This document shows, piece by piece, positions 24,831-33,141 of a stretch of DNA of 64,000 nt. Under the pieces are notes generated by a model, which searched no databases, was not told the origin of the DNA, and was given only the letters and a program-made list of their open reading frames with translations. Within the stretch, counting starts at the first letter, position 1, and each line of letters starts with the position of its first letter. Made by a program: the position numbers and the translations under genes. The stretch comes from CALEMW01 sp035447065 (GTDB lineage Bacteria > Krumholzibacteriota > Krumholzibacteriia > LZORAL124-64-63), in the NCBI GenBank assembly GCA_035447065.1, contig DAOTGJ010000001.1, positions 1 to 64,000 on the forward strand, in the 5' to 3' direction.

Positions 24831-24999
24831 CGAGCGGCTCGACGACGTGAACGCCGACCGAGCTGCATTCGTGCGCAAGGTATCACGTCATATCCTCCAT
24901 GCGAAAAGAAACTTGCTCGTCGGCGTAGGAATTCGCGTGCCGCTCCGCGCGGCGTTGACCTATCCTGTCGTGGTCATCCGACCCACCGAAAGGACCGTC

Positions 25000-25569
25000 A
25001 TGCTCCGTCGACTGCTCCTGCTCGCCGTGCTCGTGTCCGCCGTCGCGGCGGCCGCGTCCGATACCGCGCCGCCCCCCTTCGCGCCCGCGCGGCTCGAGGG
25101 CGAGAAGGGCGCGTACCTCATCGGTCCCGTCACGCGCGAGGCGTGGCTGGCCTTCGACCCCGATCTGTCCCAGGAGATCGCGGACTACGAGCCGTCGCCG
25201 GACCTGGTCAAGGCTCTGAGCTACCTGCGCCGCGACGTGACCGTCACCGTGGTGCTGGGCACCTGGTGCTCCGACTCGCGGCGCGAGGTGCCGCGCTTCT
25301 GGAAGCTGCTGGACCAGGCCGACATGCAGGGCGTGACCCTGGTCATGCTCGCGGTGGGCCGCGCCGACGCCCCCGAGGCCGCGGCGTGGGAGCAGGAGCA
25401 CGGGGTGACGCCGGGCTACCGCGCGCGCTTCGACGTGGAGCTGGTGCCCACCTTCATCGTCACCGAGGACGGCAAGGAGCTGGGCCGCATCATCGAGACG
25501 CCGGAGGTGTCGCTGGAGGCGGACCTGGCGGGCATCCTGGGCGTGCGCGCCACCCCGGCCTGGCATTGA
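25000..25569 (+). CDS. Exported thioredoxin-fold protein with single active-site Cys
   Basis: 189 residues. ATG 25000 follows GAAAGGA and begins a signal peptide (MLRRLLLLAVLVSAVAAAAS); the longer reading frame from 24736 has no support. The body is a thioredoxin fold with the motif TWCSDSRREVPRFWKLLD (about residues 87-103). The second Cys of CxxC is Ser, a variant common in a thioredoxin subfamily of Bacteroidetes-like bacteria. VELVPTFIVTEDGKELGRIIETP gives the cis-Pro loop (VPTF). Such CxxS proteins can act as monothiol isomerases or simply bind thiols. It is 41 bases upstream of the aminopeptidase gene and may be co-transcribed. Confidence 0.82.
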   Translation: MLRRLLLLAVLVSAVAAAASDTAPPPFAPARLEGEKGAYLIGPVTREAWLAFDPDLSQEIADYEPSPDLVKALSYLRRDVTVTVVLGTWCSDSRREVPRFWKLLDQADMQGVTLVMLAVGRADAPEAAAWEQEHGVTPGYRARFDVELVPTFIVTEDGKELGRIIETPEVSLEADLAGILGVRATPAWH

Positions 25570-25610
25570 TCGGACAGGAAACCACAGACCCCGGACCCGG
25601 AGGCTCCATC

Positions 25611-27398
25611 GTGACCACCCGCGAGAAGATCCAGGCGCTGCGCAAGCTCATGGCCGATCACAAGCTGGACGCGTACTACGTGCCCAGCGTGGACCCCCAC
25701 CTGAGCGAGTACGTGCCCGCCTGCTGGCAGCGGCGCGCCTGGCTGTCGGGCTTCACCGGCTCCATGGGCGACGTGGTGGTGACCCGCCGCGACGCCGGCC
25801 TCTGGGTGGACTCGCGCTACTGGCTGCAGGCCGAGGGCCAGACCGCGGGGCAGGGCGTCACCGTGCACCGGCTGGGCGAGCCCGGCGTGCCGTCGGCGCT
25901 GGAGCACCTGGCCGCCACCCTGCGCAAGGGCGCGGTGCTGGGACTGGATCCGCAGGTCATGTCCATGGGGGCCATGGCGGACTTCCGCGCCTCCCTGGAG
26001 CCGCGCGGCGTGAAGATCAAGGCGCTGGCGCGCAACCTGGTGGATGCGGTGTGGAAGGACCGGCCGGCGCCGTCGGACGCGCCCCTGGAGGCGCACCCGG
26101 TCAAGTTCGCGGGGGAGACCGCCGCGGCCAAGCTCGCGCGCCTGCGCGCGGCCATGACGGAGCTGGGGGTGAAGGCCCACGTCATCGGCGCCCTGGACGT
26201 GATCGCCTGGCTGTTCAACGTGCGCAGCCGCGACATCGACTACACGCCGGTGGCCATCGCCTACGCCGTGGTGGAGGCGCGCAAGGCCACCCTGTACGTG
26301 GATCCGGCCAAGGTCACCGAGGCGGTCCGCCGCGCCCTGGCCAAGCACGTGACCCTCAAGCCCTACGCCGACGCCGGTCCGGCCTTCCAGGCCCTGGCCG
26401 CCAAGCGCCTGCCGGTGCTGGTGGATCCCGACACCACCAACAGCTGGGTCACGGGCCTGCTCAAGGGCTGCCCGGTGCTGGCGGCCACGTCGCCGGTGGT
26501 GTTCATGAAGTCCGTCAAGAACCCGGTGCAGCAGGCCGGCATCCGCGCCGCCCACGTGCGCGACGGCGTGGCCATGGTCAAGTTCCTGCACTGGCTGGAG
26601 GGCGCGGTGGAGGGGGGGCGGCTCTCGGAGATCGACGCCTCGGACCGGCTGCGCGCCTTCCGCGAGGAGCAGGACCTCTTCCGCGACGAGAGCTTCTCGC
26701 CCATCAGCGGCTACGCGGCCCACGGCGCCATCGTGCACTACAGCGCCACGCCGGCCACGGCCGCCGTGCTCAAGCCCCGCGGGCTCTACCTCATCGACTC
26801 CGGCGGCCAGTACCTGGACGGCACCACGGACATCACCCGCACCGTGGCCCTGGGCCCCGTGCCCAAGCGGGCCCGGAGGCTGTTCACGCGCGTGCTCCAG
26901 GGCAACCTGCTGCTCACGCGCACGCCCTTCCCCGCGGGCACCAGCGGCCTGCGCCTGGAGGTGCTGGCGCGGCAGCCCCTGTTCCTGGTCGGCGAGACCT
27001 ACGGCCACGGCACCGGCCACGGCGTGGGGCACTACCTGGGCGTGCACGAGGGCCCCATGAGCGTGTCGCCGCGGCCCGCGGCCAACGCGGTGCTGCACGA
27101 GGGGCAGTTCCTCTCCATCGAGCCTGGACACTACGAGGCGGGCGAGTTCGGCATCCGCATCGAGAACCTGGCCTTCGTGGCGCGGGACGAGCAGCGCTCC
27201 CGGCCGGGCCGCGACTGGTACCGATGGGACGTGGTGACCCTGTGCCCCATCGACCGCCGGCTCATCGACGTGGACCTGCTCTCGCCCGACGAGCGCGCCT
27301 GGATCGACGCCTACCACGCCCGGGTCTTCAAGACCCTGGCCGGGCATCTGGACAAGGCGGAGAAGGCCTGGCTCAAGCGCGCCACCGCGGCCCTGTGA
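25611..27398 (+). CDS. Xaa-Pro aminopeptidase (M24B, aminopeptidase P family)
   Basis: 595 residues, the size of the large three-domain aminopeptidase P group. Start GTG 25611 is preceded by CGGAGG at 7 bases. Domain order: an N-terminal creatinase-like domain (YYVPSVDPHLSEYVP, RRAWLSGFTGS, LWVDSRYWLQAEGQ), a second one (about 160-310), then the pita-bread catalytic domain. The dinuclear metal ligands are visible: Asp in LIDSGGQYLDGTTDITRT (two Asp), His in GHGTGHGVGHYLGVHEGP, Glu in SIEPGHY and Glu in RIENLAFV. The family removes an N-terminal residue preceding proline from peptides in the cytoplasm. No signal peptide is present. Confidence 0.93.
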   Translation: MTTREKIQALRKLMADHKLDAYYVPSVDPHLSEYVPACWQRRAWLSGFTGSMGDVVVTRRDAGLWVDSRYWLQAEGQTAGQGVTVHRLGEPGVPSALEHLAATLRKGAVLGLDPQVMSMGAMADFRASLEPRGVKIKALARNLVDAVWKDRPAPSDAPLEAHPVKFAGETAAAKLARLRAAMTELGVKAHVIGALDVIAWLFNVRSRDIDYTPVAIAYAVVEARKATLYVDPAKVTEAVRRALAKHVTLKPYADAGPAFQALAAKRLPVLVDPDTTNSWVTGLLKGCPVLAATSPVVFMKSVKNPVQQAGIRAAHVRDGVAMVKFLHWLEGAVEGGRLSEIDASDRLRAFREEQDLFRDESFSPISGYAAHGAIVHYSATPATAAVLKPRGLYLIDSGGQYLDGTTDITRTVALGPVPKRARRLFTRVLQGNLLLTRTPFPAGTSGLRLEVLARQPLFLVGETYGHGTGHGVGHYLGVHEGPMSVSPRPAANAVLHEGQFLSIEPGHYEAGEFGIRIENLAFVARDEQRSRPGRDWYRWDVVTLCPIDRRLIDVDLLSPDERAWIDAYHARVFKTLAGHLDKAEKAWLKRATAAL

Positions 27399-27408
27399 CG
27401 GCGGCCCG

Positions 27409-28317
27409 ATGAGCGGCGAGCTGATGGCCGTGGGCACGGCCGTGATGTGGGGCTTCGCCGTGACGTTCTTCGGCATGGCGGGGCGCCGCTCGGACCCCGC
27501 CATGGTCAACATCCTGCGCCTGCCGCTGGGGCTGCTCATCCTCACGGGCATGTGGATGGCGGTCTCGCACACGCCTTGGCCCACCGGCGTGCCCGCCCGC
27601 GCCCACCTCTGGCTGGGGCTGAGCGGGACCCTGGGCCTCACCTTCGGCGACACGTTCCTCTTCCACAGCGTGGCCAGCATCGGCCCGCGGCGCGCCACGG
27701 TGGTGCTGGCGGCCACGCCCGTGTTCGCGGCGGTGTCGGCCTGGCTCATGCTGGGGGAACGGCTGGGGCCGCAGGCGCTGGCGGGCATCGGCATCATCGT
27801 GGCGGGCATCGTGCTGGCCACCGCCACGCGGGATCAGGGCGGCGGCGAGTTCCGCGACCTGCCGCCCGCGGTGCTGCGCCGCGGCCTGGCCGGCGCCCTG
27901 GTCTGCGCCGCGTGCTCCGGCGTGGGCAACACCTTCGCCAAGACGGGCATGACGCGCGCGGGCGCGGACCTGGACCCCCTGGCCGCCACGCTGGTGCGCA
28001 TGAGCTGGGCCACCGCGGCGGTGGTGACGCTGCTGTGGTGGAACCGTCGCACCCTGCGCAACCTGGCCCTGGTGCGGTCGCGGCGGGTGGTGTGGCCCAT
28101 GGCCGGCGGCCTGGTCCTGGGGCCGAGCGTGGGCATGGTGCTGGGCATCTCGGCCATCAAGGCCACGGACACCGGCGTGGCCTCCGTGCTCATGAACACG
28201 GTGCCGCTCACGGTGCTGCTGCCGGCTTGGATCTTCTTCCGCGACCCGCCCACGCGGCCGGCGGTGATCGGCATCCTGATGGCGCTGGGCGGGGCGTCGC
28301 TGCTGTTCCTGCGCTGA
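27409..28317 (+). CDS. EamA-family (DMT) transporter
   Basis: 302 residues with ten predicted membrane helices in two EamA halves. The first half has AVGTAVMWGFAVTFFGMAGRRSDP and GLTFGDTFLFHSVASIGPRRATVVLAATPVFAAVSAWLMLGERLG, the classical EamA helix 3-4 signature. The second half has LVCAACSGVGNTFAKTGM and ISAIKATDTGVASVLMNTVPLTVLLPAWIFFRDPPT. The family exports metabolites or amino acids; the substrate is not readable. It begins 10 bases after the aminopeptidase gene, probably the same operon, and ends 2 bases before a convergent gene. Confidence 0.9.
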   Translation: MSGELMAVGTAVMWGFAVTFFGMAGRRSDPAMVNILRLPLGLLILTGMWMAVSHTPWPTGVPARAHLWLGLSGTLGLTFGDTFLFHSVASIGPRRATVVLAATPVFAAVSAWLMLGERLGPQALAGIGIIVAGIVLATATRDQGGGEFRDLPPAVLRRGLAGALVCAACSGVGNTFAKTGMTRAGADLDPLAATLVRMSWATAAVVTLLWWNRRTLRNLALVRSRRVVWPMAGGLVLGPSVGMVLGISAIKATDTGVASVLMNTVPLTVLLPAWIFFRDPPTRPAVIGILMALGGASLLFLR

Positions 28318-28319
28318 GG

Positions 28320-29672
28320 TCAGCGCGCCAGCGTCACCCGCGCCGTGGCCGCGGCGTCCCCGACCGTGAGCCGCGCCAGGTAGACGGCCGCGGGCAGCAG
28401 GCGGCCGGCGTCATCGCGTCCGTCCCAGGCGATCTCCGCCACACCGGCCGTCGGCTCCCCGTCCGGCAGGCGACGCACGCGGCGGCCCCGCGCATCGAAG
28501 ATCTCCAGGCGCGCCGCGCCGGCCGCGGGCCGTTCGAAACGGAGGATCACCCGCGGGTTGAACGGATTGGGCGCGGCGTGCAGCGCGAGCGGAGCGGGCG
28601 CGTCGTCCACGCCCACGGTGGGATCGATCCACAGCCCGATGTGCGACGACTCCAGCGTGCCCCCGCGCACCAGCGTGAACCCGCCGCCCACGGCCAGGGC
28701 CCCGTCCCAGGGCGCCAGGGCGCGCACCAGGCCGTCCACGCCCTCGGTCACGTCGGACCAGAGGGCGCCGTCGTACAGGGCCAGGTCGCTCACCGCGGCG
28801 CTGCCCGCGCCGGTCAGATCGCCGCCCACCGCCAGGCGGTTGCCCCACGGCGCCAGCGCGGTCACGGCCGTGCCCACCACGCCCGCGCCCAGCGCCGACC
28901 ACCCGCTGCCGTTCCAGCGCGCCGCCAGCGCCGCCGGCGACGTGAAGACGCCTCCCGCGACCAGCCCGCCGTTCCAGGCCGCCAGGGCGTAGCAGGTGTC
29001 GCCCAGGCCGCCGCCCAGCGCCCGCCACATGGCGCCGTCCCAGCGCGCGACGTTGGCGGCGGCGGTGGGGTCGTCGGCGGGGTTGGGCACGGAGGCGAAG
29101 GCGCCGCCCATGACCGGCGCGCCGTCGTACGCGGCCAGGGCGAACACGTCGCCCGTGAAGCCGGATCCGGTCATGCTGATCCACGCCGATCCGTTCCAGC
29201 GCACCACGAACCCCGTGCCCGCCGCCCACGGAGTGCCGTCGATCACCGTCAGCGCGCTCACGTGGCCCCAGGTCCAGGCCGCCGGATCGCCCACCGCGTG
29301 CCAGGCGGCGCCGTCCCACACGGCCACGCGGTCGGCGTCCACTCCGTCCACCAGGGTGAAGCGTCCGCCCGCGAGCACGCTGTCGCCCCAGGCGGTCAGG
29401 GCGTTCACGCGGTTGTCCAGGTCGCCGAGGGAGGTCCAGGCGAAGGAGCTGTTCACGCGGTCCAGCCGCGCCAGGAACCAGGAGGTGACCGGGCCCGCCT
29501 GGTTGAATGATCCGCCGCAGTAGAGGGAACCGTCGTGGGCCAGAAGGGCGCGCGGGTCGCCGTTGAGGCCCAGCCCCGCGGGGGGCGCGCCGAAGCCGTC
29601 GTGCCAGTCGGGGAGGGTGTCGGCGCGGGCGACGGCCGCCAGGAAGAGAAAGGCCGCGATCTTGAGTTTCAT
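28320..29672 (-). CDS. Secreted beta-propeller protein with FlgD-like C-terminal tail
   Basis: 450 residues with signal peptide (MKLKIAAFLFLAAVARA). Residues ~30-355 are about seven repeated blades of the form ALAAWGD.VLAGG.F..A......VARWDG..W.ALG.GL (for example ALTAWGDSVLAGGRFTLVDG, ALAAWNGGLVAGGVFTSPA, ALAPWDGALAVGGGFTLVRG), a propeller similar to delta-60 repeat proteins. The tail begins at about 365 (HAAPNPFNPRVILRFERP) and ends VARVTLAR, slightly diverged from the others. It is likely exported and displayed; the ligand is unknown. The gene is a single unit, convergent with the EamA gene. Confidence 0.85.
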   Translation of the reverse strand: MKLKIAAFLFLAAVARADTLPDWHDGFGAPPAGLGLNGDPRALLAHDGSLYCGGSFNQAGPVTSWFLARLDRVNSSFAWTSLGDLDNRVNALTAWGDSVLAGGRFTLVDGVDADRVAVWDGAAWHAVGDPAAWTWGHVSALTVIDGTPWAAGTGFVVRWNGSAWISMTGSGFTGDVFALAAYDGAPVMGGAFASVPNPADDPTAAANVARWDGAMWRALGGGLGDTCYALAAWNGGLVAGGVFTSPAALAARWNGSGWSALGAGVVGTAVTALAPWGNRLAVGGDLTGAGSAAVSDLALYDGALWSDVTEGVDGLVRALAPWDGALAVGGGFTLVRGGTLESSHIGLWIDPTVGVDDAPAPLALHAAPNPFNPRVILRFERPAAGAARLEIFDARGRRVRRLPDGEPTAGVAEIAWDGRDDAGRLLPAAVYLARLTVGDAAATARVTLAR

Positions 29673-29727
29673 CCTCCCATCCTATCTGATGCGGGCGCTT
29701 CCGACTCGTCTTTTCGAGTGGTTGTGA

Positions 29728-29740
29728 TAGAATGGAACCA
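29728..29740 (+). promoter_or_regulatory. Extended -10 box; transcript may be leaderless
   Basis: TAGAAT (29728-29733) is preceded by TGA (extended -10). The ATG of the next gene lies seven bases after the box, where transcription would normally begin, so the message is probably leaderless. No clear -35 is seen. Confidence 0.45.
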
Positions 29741-29928
29741 TGATCCGCAAAGTCGTCACCAAGCATCCCCTCGACGATCCCCGCGCACACCTTCGGGATC
29801 GCGACCACTGGCTCTCCCGACCGCCGTCCGAGCGGCTGGAGGCCGTGGATATCCTGCGCCATCGGGAGCATGGAACTACCAAGGGACTTCAGCGAATTGC
29901 TCGAGTCGTTCAACGACGCGGGCGTTGA
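29740..29928 (+). CDS. Small partner of nucleotidyltransferase (putative antitoxin)
   Basis: 62 residues (MIRKVVTKHPLDDPRAHLRD...). The segment DHWLSRPPSERLEAVDILRHRE and the ending LQRIARVVQRRGR match the small proteins that often precede AbiEii/DUF6036-like nucleotidyltransferases in diverse bacteria (pattern YWLSRPPEERLxAVxxLRRQ...LQRxxRV). I read it as the first gene of a two-gene toxin-antitoxin-like pair. It overlaps the following gene by 59 bases in another frame. No DNA-binding motif is evident. Confidence 0.72.
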   Translation: MIRKVVTKHPLDDPRAHLRDRDHWLSRPPSERLEAVDILRHREHGTTKGLQRIARVVQRRGR

Positions 29929-30316
29929 ATACCTGCTCGTCGGGGGATACGCCCTCGCCCATTTCGGGGCACCGCGATTCACCGGTGATATGGACTTGTT
30001 CGTCCGGCCGACGGCGGAGAATGCCCGCCGCGTCCTCGCGGCCCTGGACCGGTTCGGTTTCGGCGGGCTGGGTCTTGCGGTCGATGATTTCACGGACCCG
30101 GACCAGGTCGTCCAGCTGGGAGTCCCCCCGGTCAGGGTCGATCTGCTGACCGGGCTCAGCGGCACGACCTGGGAGCTGGCGTACGATGGCTCCGAGACGA
30201 GTGACTACGACGGCGTCCTCGTCCGGGTGATCTCGAAGTCGGCCTTCATCGCGAACAAGCGGGCCACATCCAGACCGCGCGATCTCGCCGACCTGGAATC
30301 CATCGGCGAGGATTGA
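29870..30316 (+). CDS. Nucleotidyltransferase (MNT/AbiEii-like, putative toxin)
   Basis: 148 residues. The nucleotidyltransferase signature is complete: VGGYALAHFGAPRFTGDMDLFV gives GG...D-x-D (about residues 25-46), and VRVDLLTGLSG supplies the third acidic residue (about 93). SAFIANKRATSRPRDLADLESI is the conserved C-terminal helix. Proteins of this type transfer a nucleotide to RNA or a protein target, and many are toxins or their regulators. It overlaps the small upstream gene and ends 3 bases from the convergent MscS gene. The substrate is unknown. Confidence 0.85.
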   Translation: MELPRDFSELLESFNDAGVEYLLVGGYALAHFGAPRFTGDMDLFVRPTAENARRVLAALDRFGFGGLGLAVDDFTDPDQVVQLGVPPVRVDLLTGLSGTTWELAYDGSETSDYDGVLVRVISKSAFIANKRATSRPRDLADLESIGED

Positions 30317-30319
30317 ACC

Positions 30320-31399
30320 TCACGCCTCCGCCTCCGCCCGCGCCAGATGCACCGTCCGCGTGGGGAACGCGATGCTGAGCCCCATCTCCTCCACGATGTC
30401 CATGATCCCCAGGTGGACCTCCTGCCGCACCTGCAGATGCTCCGCCCAGTCCGTGGTCCGGCTGAAGCAGTAGACGAAGAGGTCCAGGCTGCTGCTGTTG
30501 AAGTCCGTGAACTTCACCAGCATGAACTCCTGGTCGATGCCCGCGTGCTCCTTCAGCATGCCCTCCACCCGCGCCACCAGCGTGCGCATCTGCTCCGACG
30601 TGGTGCTGTACGTCACGCCCACGGTCATCTTGATGCGCCGCTTGGGCATGAGCGAGTGGTTCTCCACCACGGCGTTGCTCAGGGTCTGGTTGGGCACGGT
30701 GGTCAGGGTCTTGGCGAAGGTGCGGATGCGGGTGCTGCGCAGGCCGATCTCCTCCACCACGCCGTCGGCGCCGTCGAAGGTGATCCAGTCGCCCGCCTTG
30801 AACGGCCGGTCCAGCAGGATGGTCACGCCGCCGAAGAGGTTGGCCAGCGTGTCCTTGGCCGCCAGCGCGAAGGCCAGCCCGCCCAGCCCCAGCCCCGCGA
30901 TCAGCCCGCTCACGGAGTAGCCCATGTTCTGCGCCGCCAGCACGAAGGCCAGCAGGGCGATCAGCACCTTGCTGGCCTTGCGTAGCAGGGGGACCAGGGA
31001 GTCGTCCAGGTCGTTGTCCGTGCGTCGCGCCAGCTCGGTGAAGGCTTCGCCCGCCGCATCGGTCAGACGGAACAGGCCCCAGGCGATGAGCAGCACCGTG
31101 AGCACGCGGAACAGGCGGTCCGCCCACACCTCGATCTCCAGCAGATCCACGGCCAGCAGCCGCAGCGCCCCGTACACGCCCGCGATGAGGATCAGCGAAC
31201 CCACCGGCCCCGACACCGCGTCCACGGCCATGTCGTCGGCCTTGGACTCCGTGCGCTCGGCCCAGGTGCGGATGCGCCGCGCCAGCACGTTGAGCACCAC
31301 CGCGCGCGCCACGAAGGCGGCCAGCAGGATCCCCAGCGCCGTGGCCAGCGTGCCCACGGTCCACGGCCCCAGCGACTTCTGCAGGATGTCCAGATCCAT
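30320..31399 (-). CDS. MscS-family mechanosensitive ion channel
   Basis: 359 residues. The N terminus has three to four membrane helices (WTVGTLATALGILLAAFVARAVVL, GSLILIAGVYGALRLLAVDLL, LFRVLTVLLIAWGLFRL). The pore-lining TM3 and beta-domain entry are characteristic: LGLGGLAFALAAKDTLANLFGGVTILLDRPFKAGDWITFDG (about 170-210), followed by VVEEIGLRSTRIRTFAKTLTTVPNQTL. The family opens on membrane tension to relieve osmotic downshock. ATG 31399 overlaps the TGA of the upstream gene by one base (TGATG), so they are coupled. Confidence 0.93.
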   Translation of the reverse strand: MDLDILQKSLGPWTVGTLATALGILLAAFVARAVVLNVLARRIRTWAERTESKADDMAVDAVSGPVGSLILIAGVYGALRLLAVDLLEIEVWADRLFRVLTVLLIAWGLFRLTDAAGEAFTELARRTDNDLDDSLVPLLRKASKVLIALLAFVLAAQNMGYSVSGLIAGLGLGGLAFALAAKDTLANLFGGVTILLDRPFKAGDWITFDGADGVVEEIGLRSTRIRTFAKTLTTVPNQTLSNAVVENHSLMPKRRIKMTVGVTYSTTSEQMRTLVARVEGMLKEHAGIDQEFMLVKFTDFNSSSLDLFVYCFSRTTDWAEHLQVRQEVHLGIMDIVEEMGLSIAFPTRTVHLARAEAEA

Positions 31400-33078
31400 C
31401 AGGGCGTCTCCTCGGCGGCGGGCGCCAGGCCCGCGTAGGTCAGCAGCTCCAGGGCGGTGCGGCGCAGGGCCTCGGCCTGCTCCGGCGGCAGGCCCGAGCT
31501 CTCCACGGCGGAGAGGAACATGGGCACGCGCGCACGGATGTCGGCGGCCGGCACGGTGAGCTGATCGGCGTCGAACATCAGCGGCACCCGTTCGTCGGCC
31601 CGCGCCAGGGTGTGCAGCAGCAGGTCCATGGCCGACAGGTGGCTTCCCTGGCCGATGCGCGTGAGCGCCAGCAGCAGCCGCGCCTGGGTCAACGGACCCC
31701 AGGGCTTGGCGGTCACGCCGGCGTCGGCCAGCACGAAGGTGTCCGCGGGCGGATCGCGCAGGTCCGTGCGCCAGGTCAGCGGCGGGCCGTCGGGCACCGC
31801 CACGCGCGCGGCCAGCCCGCCGGCCAGCGCGCCGTAGAGGTCCGTGGGCCGCGGCAGCGCGCCCGGCTCCACGTCCGGCTGCAGCACCGCCACGCGGCCG
31901 CCCAGTTCCGGCGGCATGGCCTCCAGGCCCTTGATGAAGCGGTAGGCGATGGCGGCGCCGCGCACCGACGGATCCGCCGGCGCCCCGTCCGCCGCCCGCG
32001 CCTTGATGCGCAGGGTGGTGCCGCCGAAGGCCGCGCCCGCCAGGACCACGGCCACCGCCACGGCCGCCGTCGCGCCGGGCCGCCAACGCCGGGCCCAGGG
32101 CGCGGCGGCCGCCAGCAGCACCAGGGGCGACCACGCGGTGAGCGCCAGGTAGGGGAACAGGTGGCCGCGCAGCAGGAGCGCCGGCGCCAGGCTCAGCAGC
32201 GCCGCCAGCAGCAGCGCCGCGGGCCGCCGGTCCGCCGCCCGCCAGCGCCGCCAGGCCCACCAGGCCAGCAGCGTCCAGTACCCCAGGCCGGCCAGGCCCT
32301 GCAGCGCGTTCCAGCTCGCGGCGGGCCACGGCCACGCCGCCGCCAGCAGCCACCAGCCGTACTGGGTGAGGTTGAGGGGCCAGGCCAGCGGGCCGGCCAG
32401 GGCGTACGCCGCGCCCGGCGCGTGGTCGAAGTGCTGGAGCACCAGCCAGCCCTCGGCCAGGGCCGCGGCCAGCAGCACCAGCGAGGCCAGGACCGCGCCG
32501 CGCCGGTCGCGCGCCGGGATCGCTCCGGCCCAGGCCAGCGCGCCCAGCAGCAGGGGCAGCCCCAGGGCGCTCTCCTTGCTCAGCATGGCCGCCACGCCCA
32601 CGGGCACCGCCAGGGCCAGGCGCCGGCCGCCGCTCAGGGCCAGATCCACCGCCGCCAGGGCCAGCGCCGCGCCCAGGAGCTCCTGCACCCCGGCCGCCCA
32701 GTGCAGCGGCGTGAACGCCAGAGGCGACCACGCCGCCAGCAGTCCCGCCAAGAGGGCCGGCCCCGGCTCCAGCCGGAGATGCCGCCGCCCGATGCGCTGG
32801 GTGAGCCCCGCCACCGCCGCCAGCAGCAGCAGCCGCGTGACCGCCCAGGGGGCCGGATCCAGGCCGAAGAGGGGTTCGAACAGCCGCCAGTAGAGGGTCT
32901 GGCTCAGGAAGCGGGCGGGCCCGTCGGCCTCCAGCAGGCCCTGCGCGCGGGCCAGCAGGCCCCAGTCGTCGCGGTTCCACCAGGCGCCGAGCACGGGCAG
33001 GTGCCCCAGCACCGCGACGAGGCCGCAGAGCAGGGAACCGTGCCAAGGGGTTTGCGTAGGACGGTCGTGTGCTATCAT
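31399..33078 (-). CDS. GT-C-like polytopic membrane protein
   Basis: 559 residues with about ten membrane helices in the first ~400 residues and a soluble C-terminal region. The first loop contains WWNRDDWGLLARAQGLLEADG, an acidic pair placed like the catalytic Asp/Glu of GT-C glycosyltransferases (PMT/ArnT-like) that use lipid-linked sugars. The C-terminal part has LQPDVEPGALPRPTDLYGALAGG and an alpha-helical end with no known domain. It could glycosylate a surface protein or lipid; the assignment rests on topology and the loop, so it is tentative. ATG 33078 is preferred because the frame upstream reads through the divergent promoter and a divergent lipoprotein gene. Confidence 0.72.
   Translation of the reverse strand: MIAHDRPTQTPWHGSLLCGLVAVLGHLPVLGAWWNRDDWGLLARAQGLLEADGPARFLSQTLYWRLFEPLFGLDPAPWAVTRLLLLAAVAGLTQRIGRRHLRLEPGPALLAGLLAAWSPLAFTPLHWAAGVQELLGAALALAAVDLALSGGRRLALAVPVGVAAMLSKESALGLPLLLGALAWAGAIPARDRRGAVLASLVLLAAALAEGWLVLQHFDHAPGAAYALAGPLAWPLNLTQYGWWLLAAAWPWPAASWNALQGLAGLGYWTLLAWWAWRRWRAADRRPAALLLAALLSLAPALLLRGHLFPYLALTAWSPLVLLAAAAPWARRWRPGATAAVAVAVVLAGAAFGGTTLRIKARAADGAPADPSVRGAAIAYRFIKGLEAMPPELGGRVAVLQPDVEPGALPRPTDLYGALAGGLAARVAVPDGPPLTWRTDLRDPPADTFVLADAGVTAKPWGPLTQARLLLALTRIGQGSHLSAMDLLLHTLARADERVPLMFDADQLTVPAADIRARVPMFLSAVESSGLPPEQAEALRRTALELLTYAGLAPAAEETP
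33051..33078 (+). promoter_or_regulatory. Promoter of the DUF1684 lipoprotein gene
   Basis: TATCAT (33073-33078) with TGC immediately before it is an extended -10; TTTGCG (33051-33056) at 16 bases could be the -35. The -10 overlaps the start codon of the divergent GT-C gene, so the two genes may interfere. Confidence 0.45.
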
Positions 33079-33141
33079 GTCGCCCGCGAAACTAACCGAC
33101 CCCCGCACGTCCGGCAACACGATCCCAGGAGTCGCTCCGTC

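Noticed and set aside
24784..24990. Possible small RNA on the minus strand ending at the nested hairpin
   Set aside because: No promoter or conserved RNA element can be seen on the minus strand, so only the hairpin is reported.
24736..25000. Extended N terminus of the thioredoxin-like protein from 24736
   Set aside because: It reads through the DUF2461 3' end and a hairpin; the signal peptide and ribosome site point to ATG 25000.
30320..33046. A single 908-codon frame spanning the MscS gene and the GT-C gene
   Set aside because: Its N-terminal 549 codons are out-of-frame Ala/Gly/Arg-rich sequence; MscS begins at ATG 31399 and the GT-C protein occupies the other frame.
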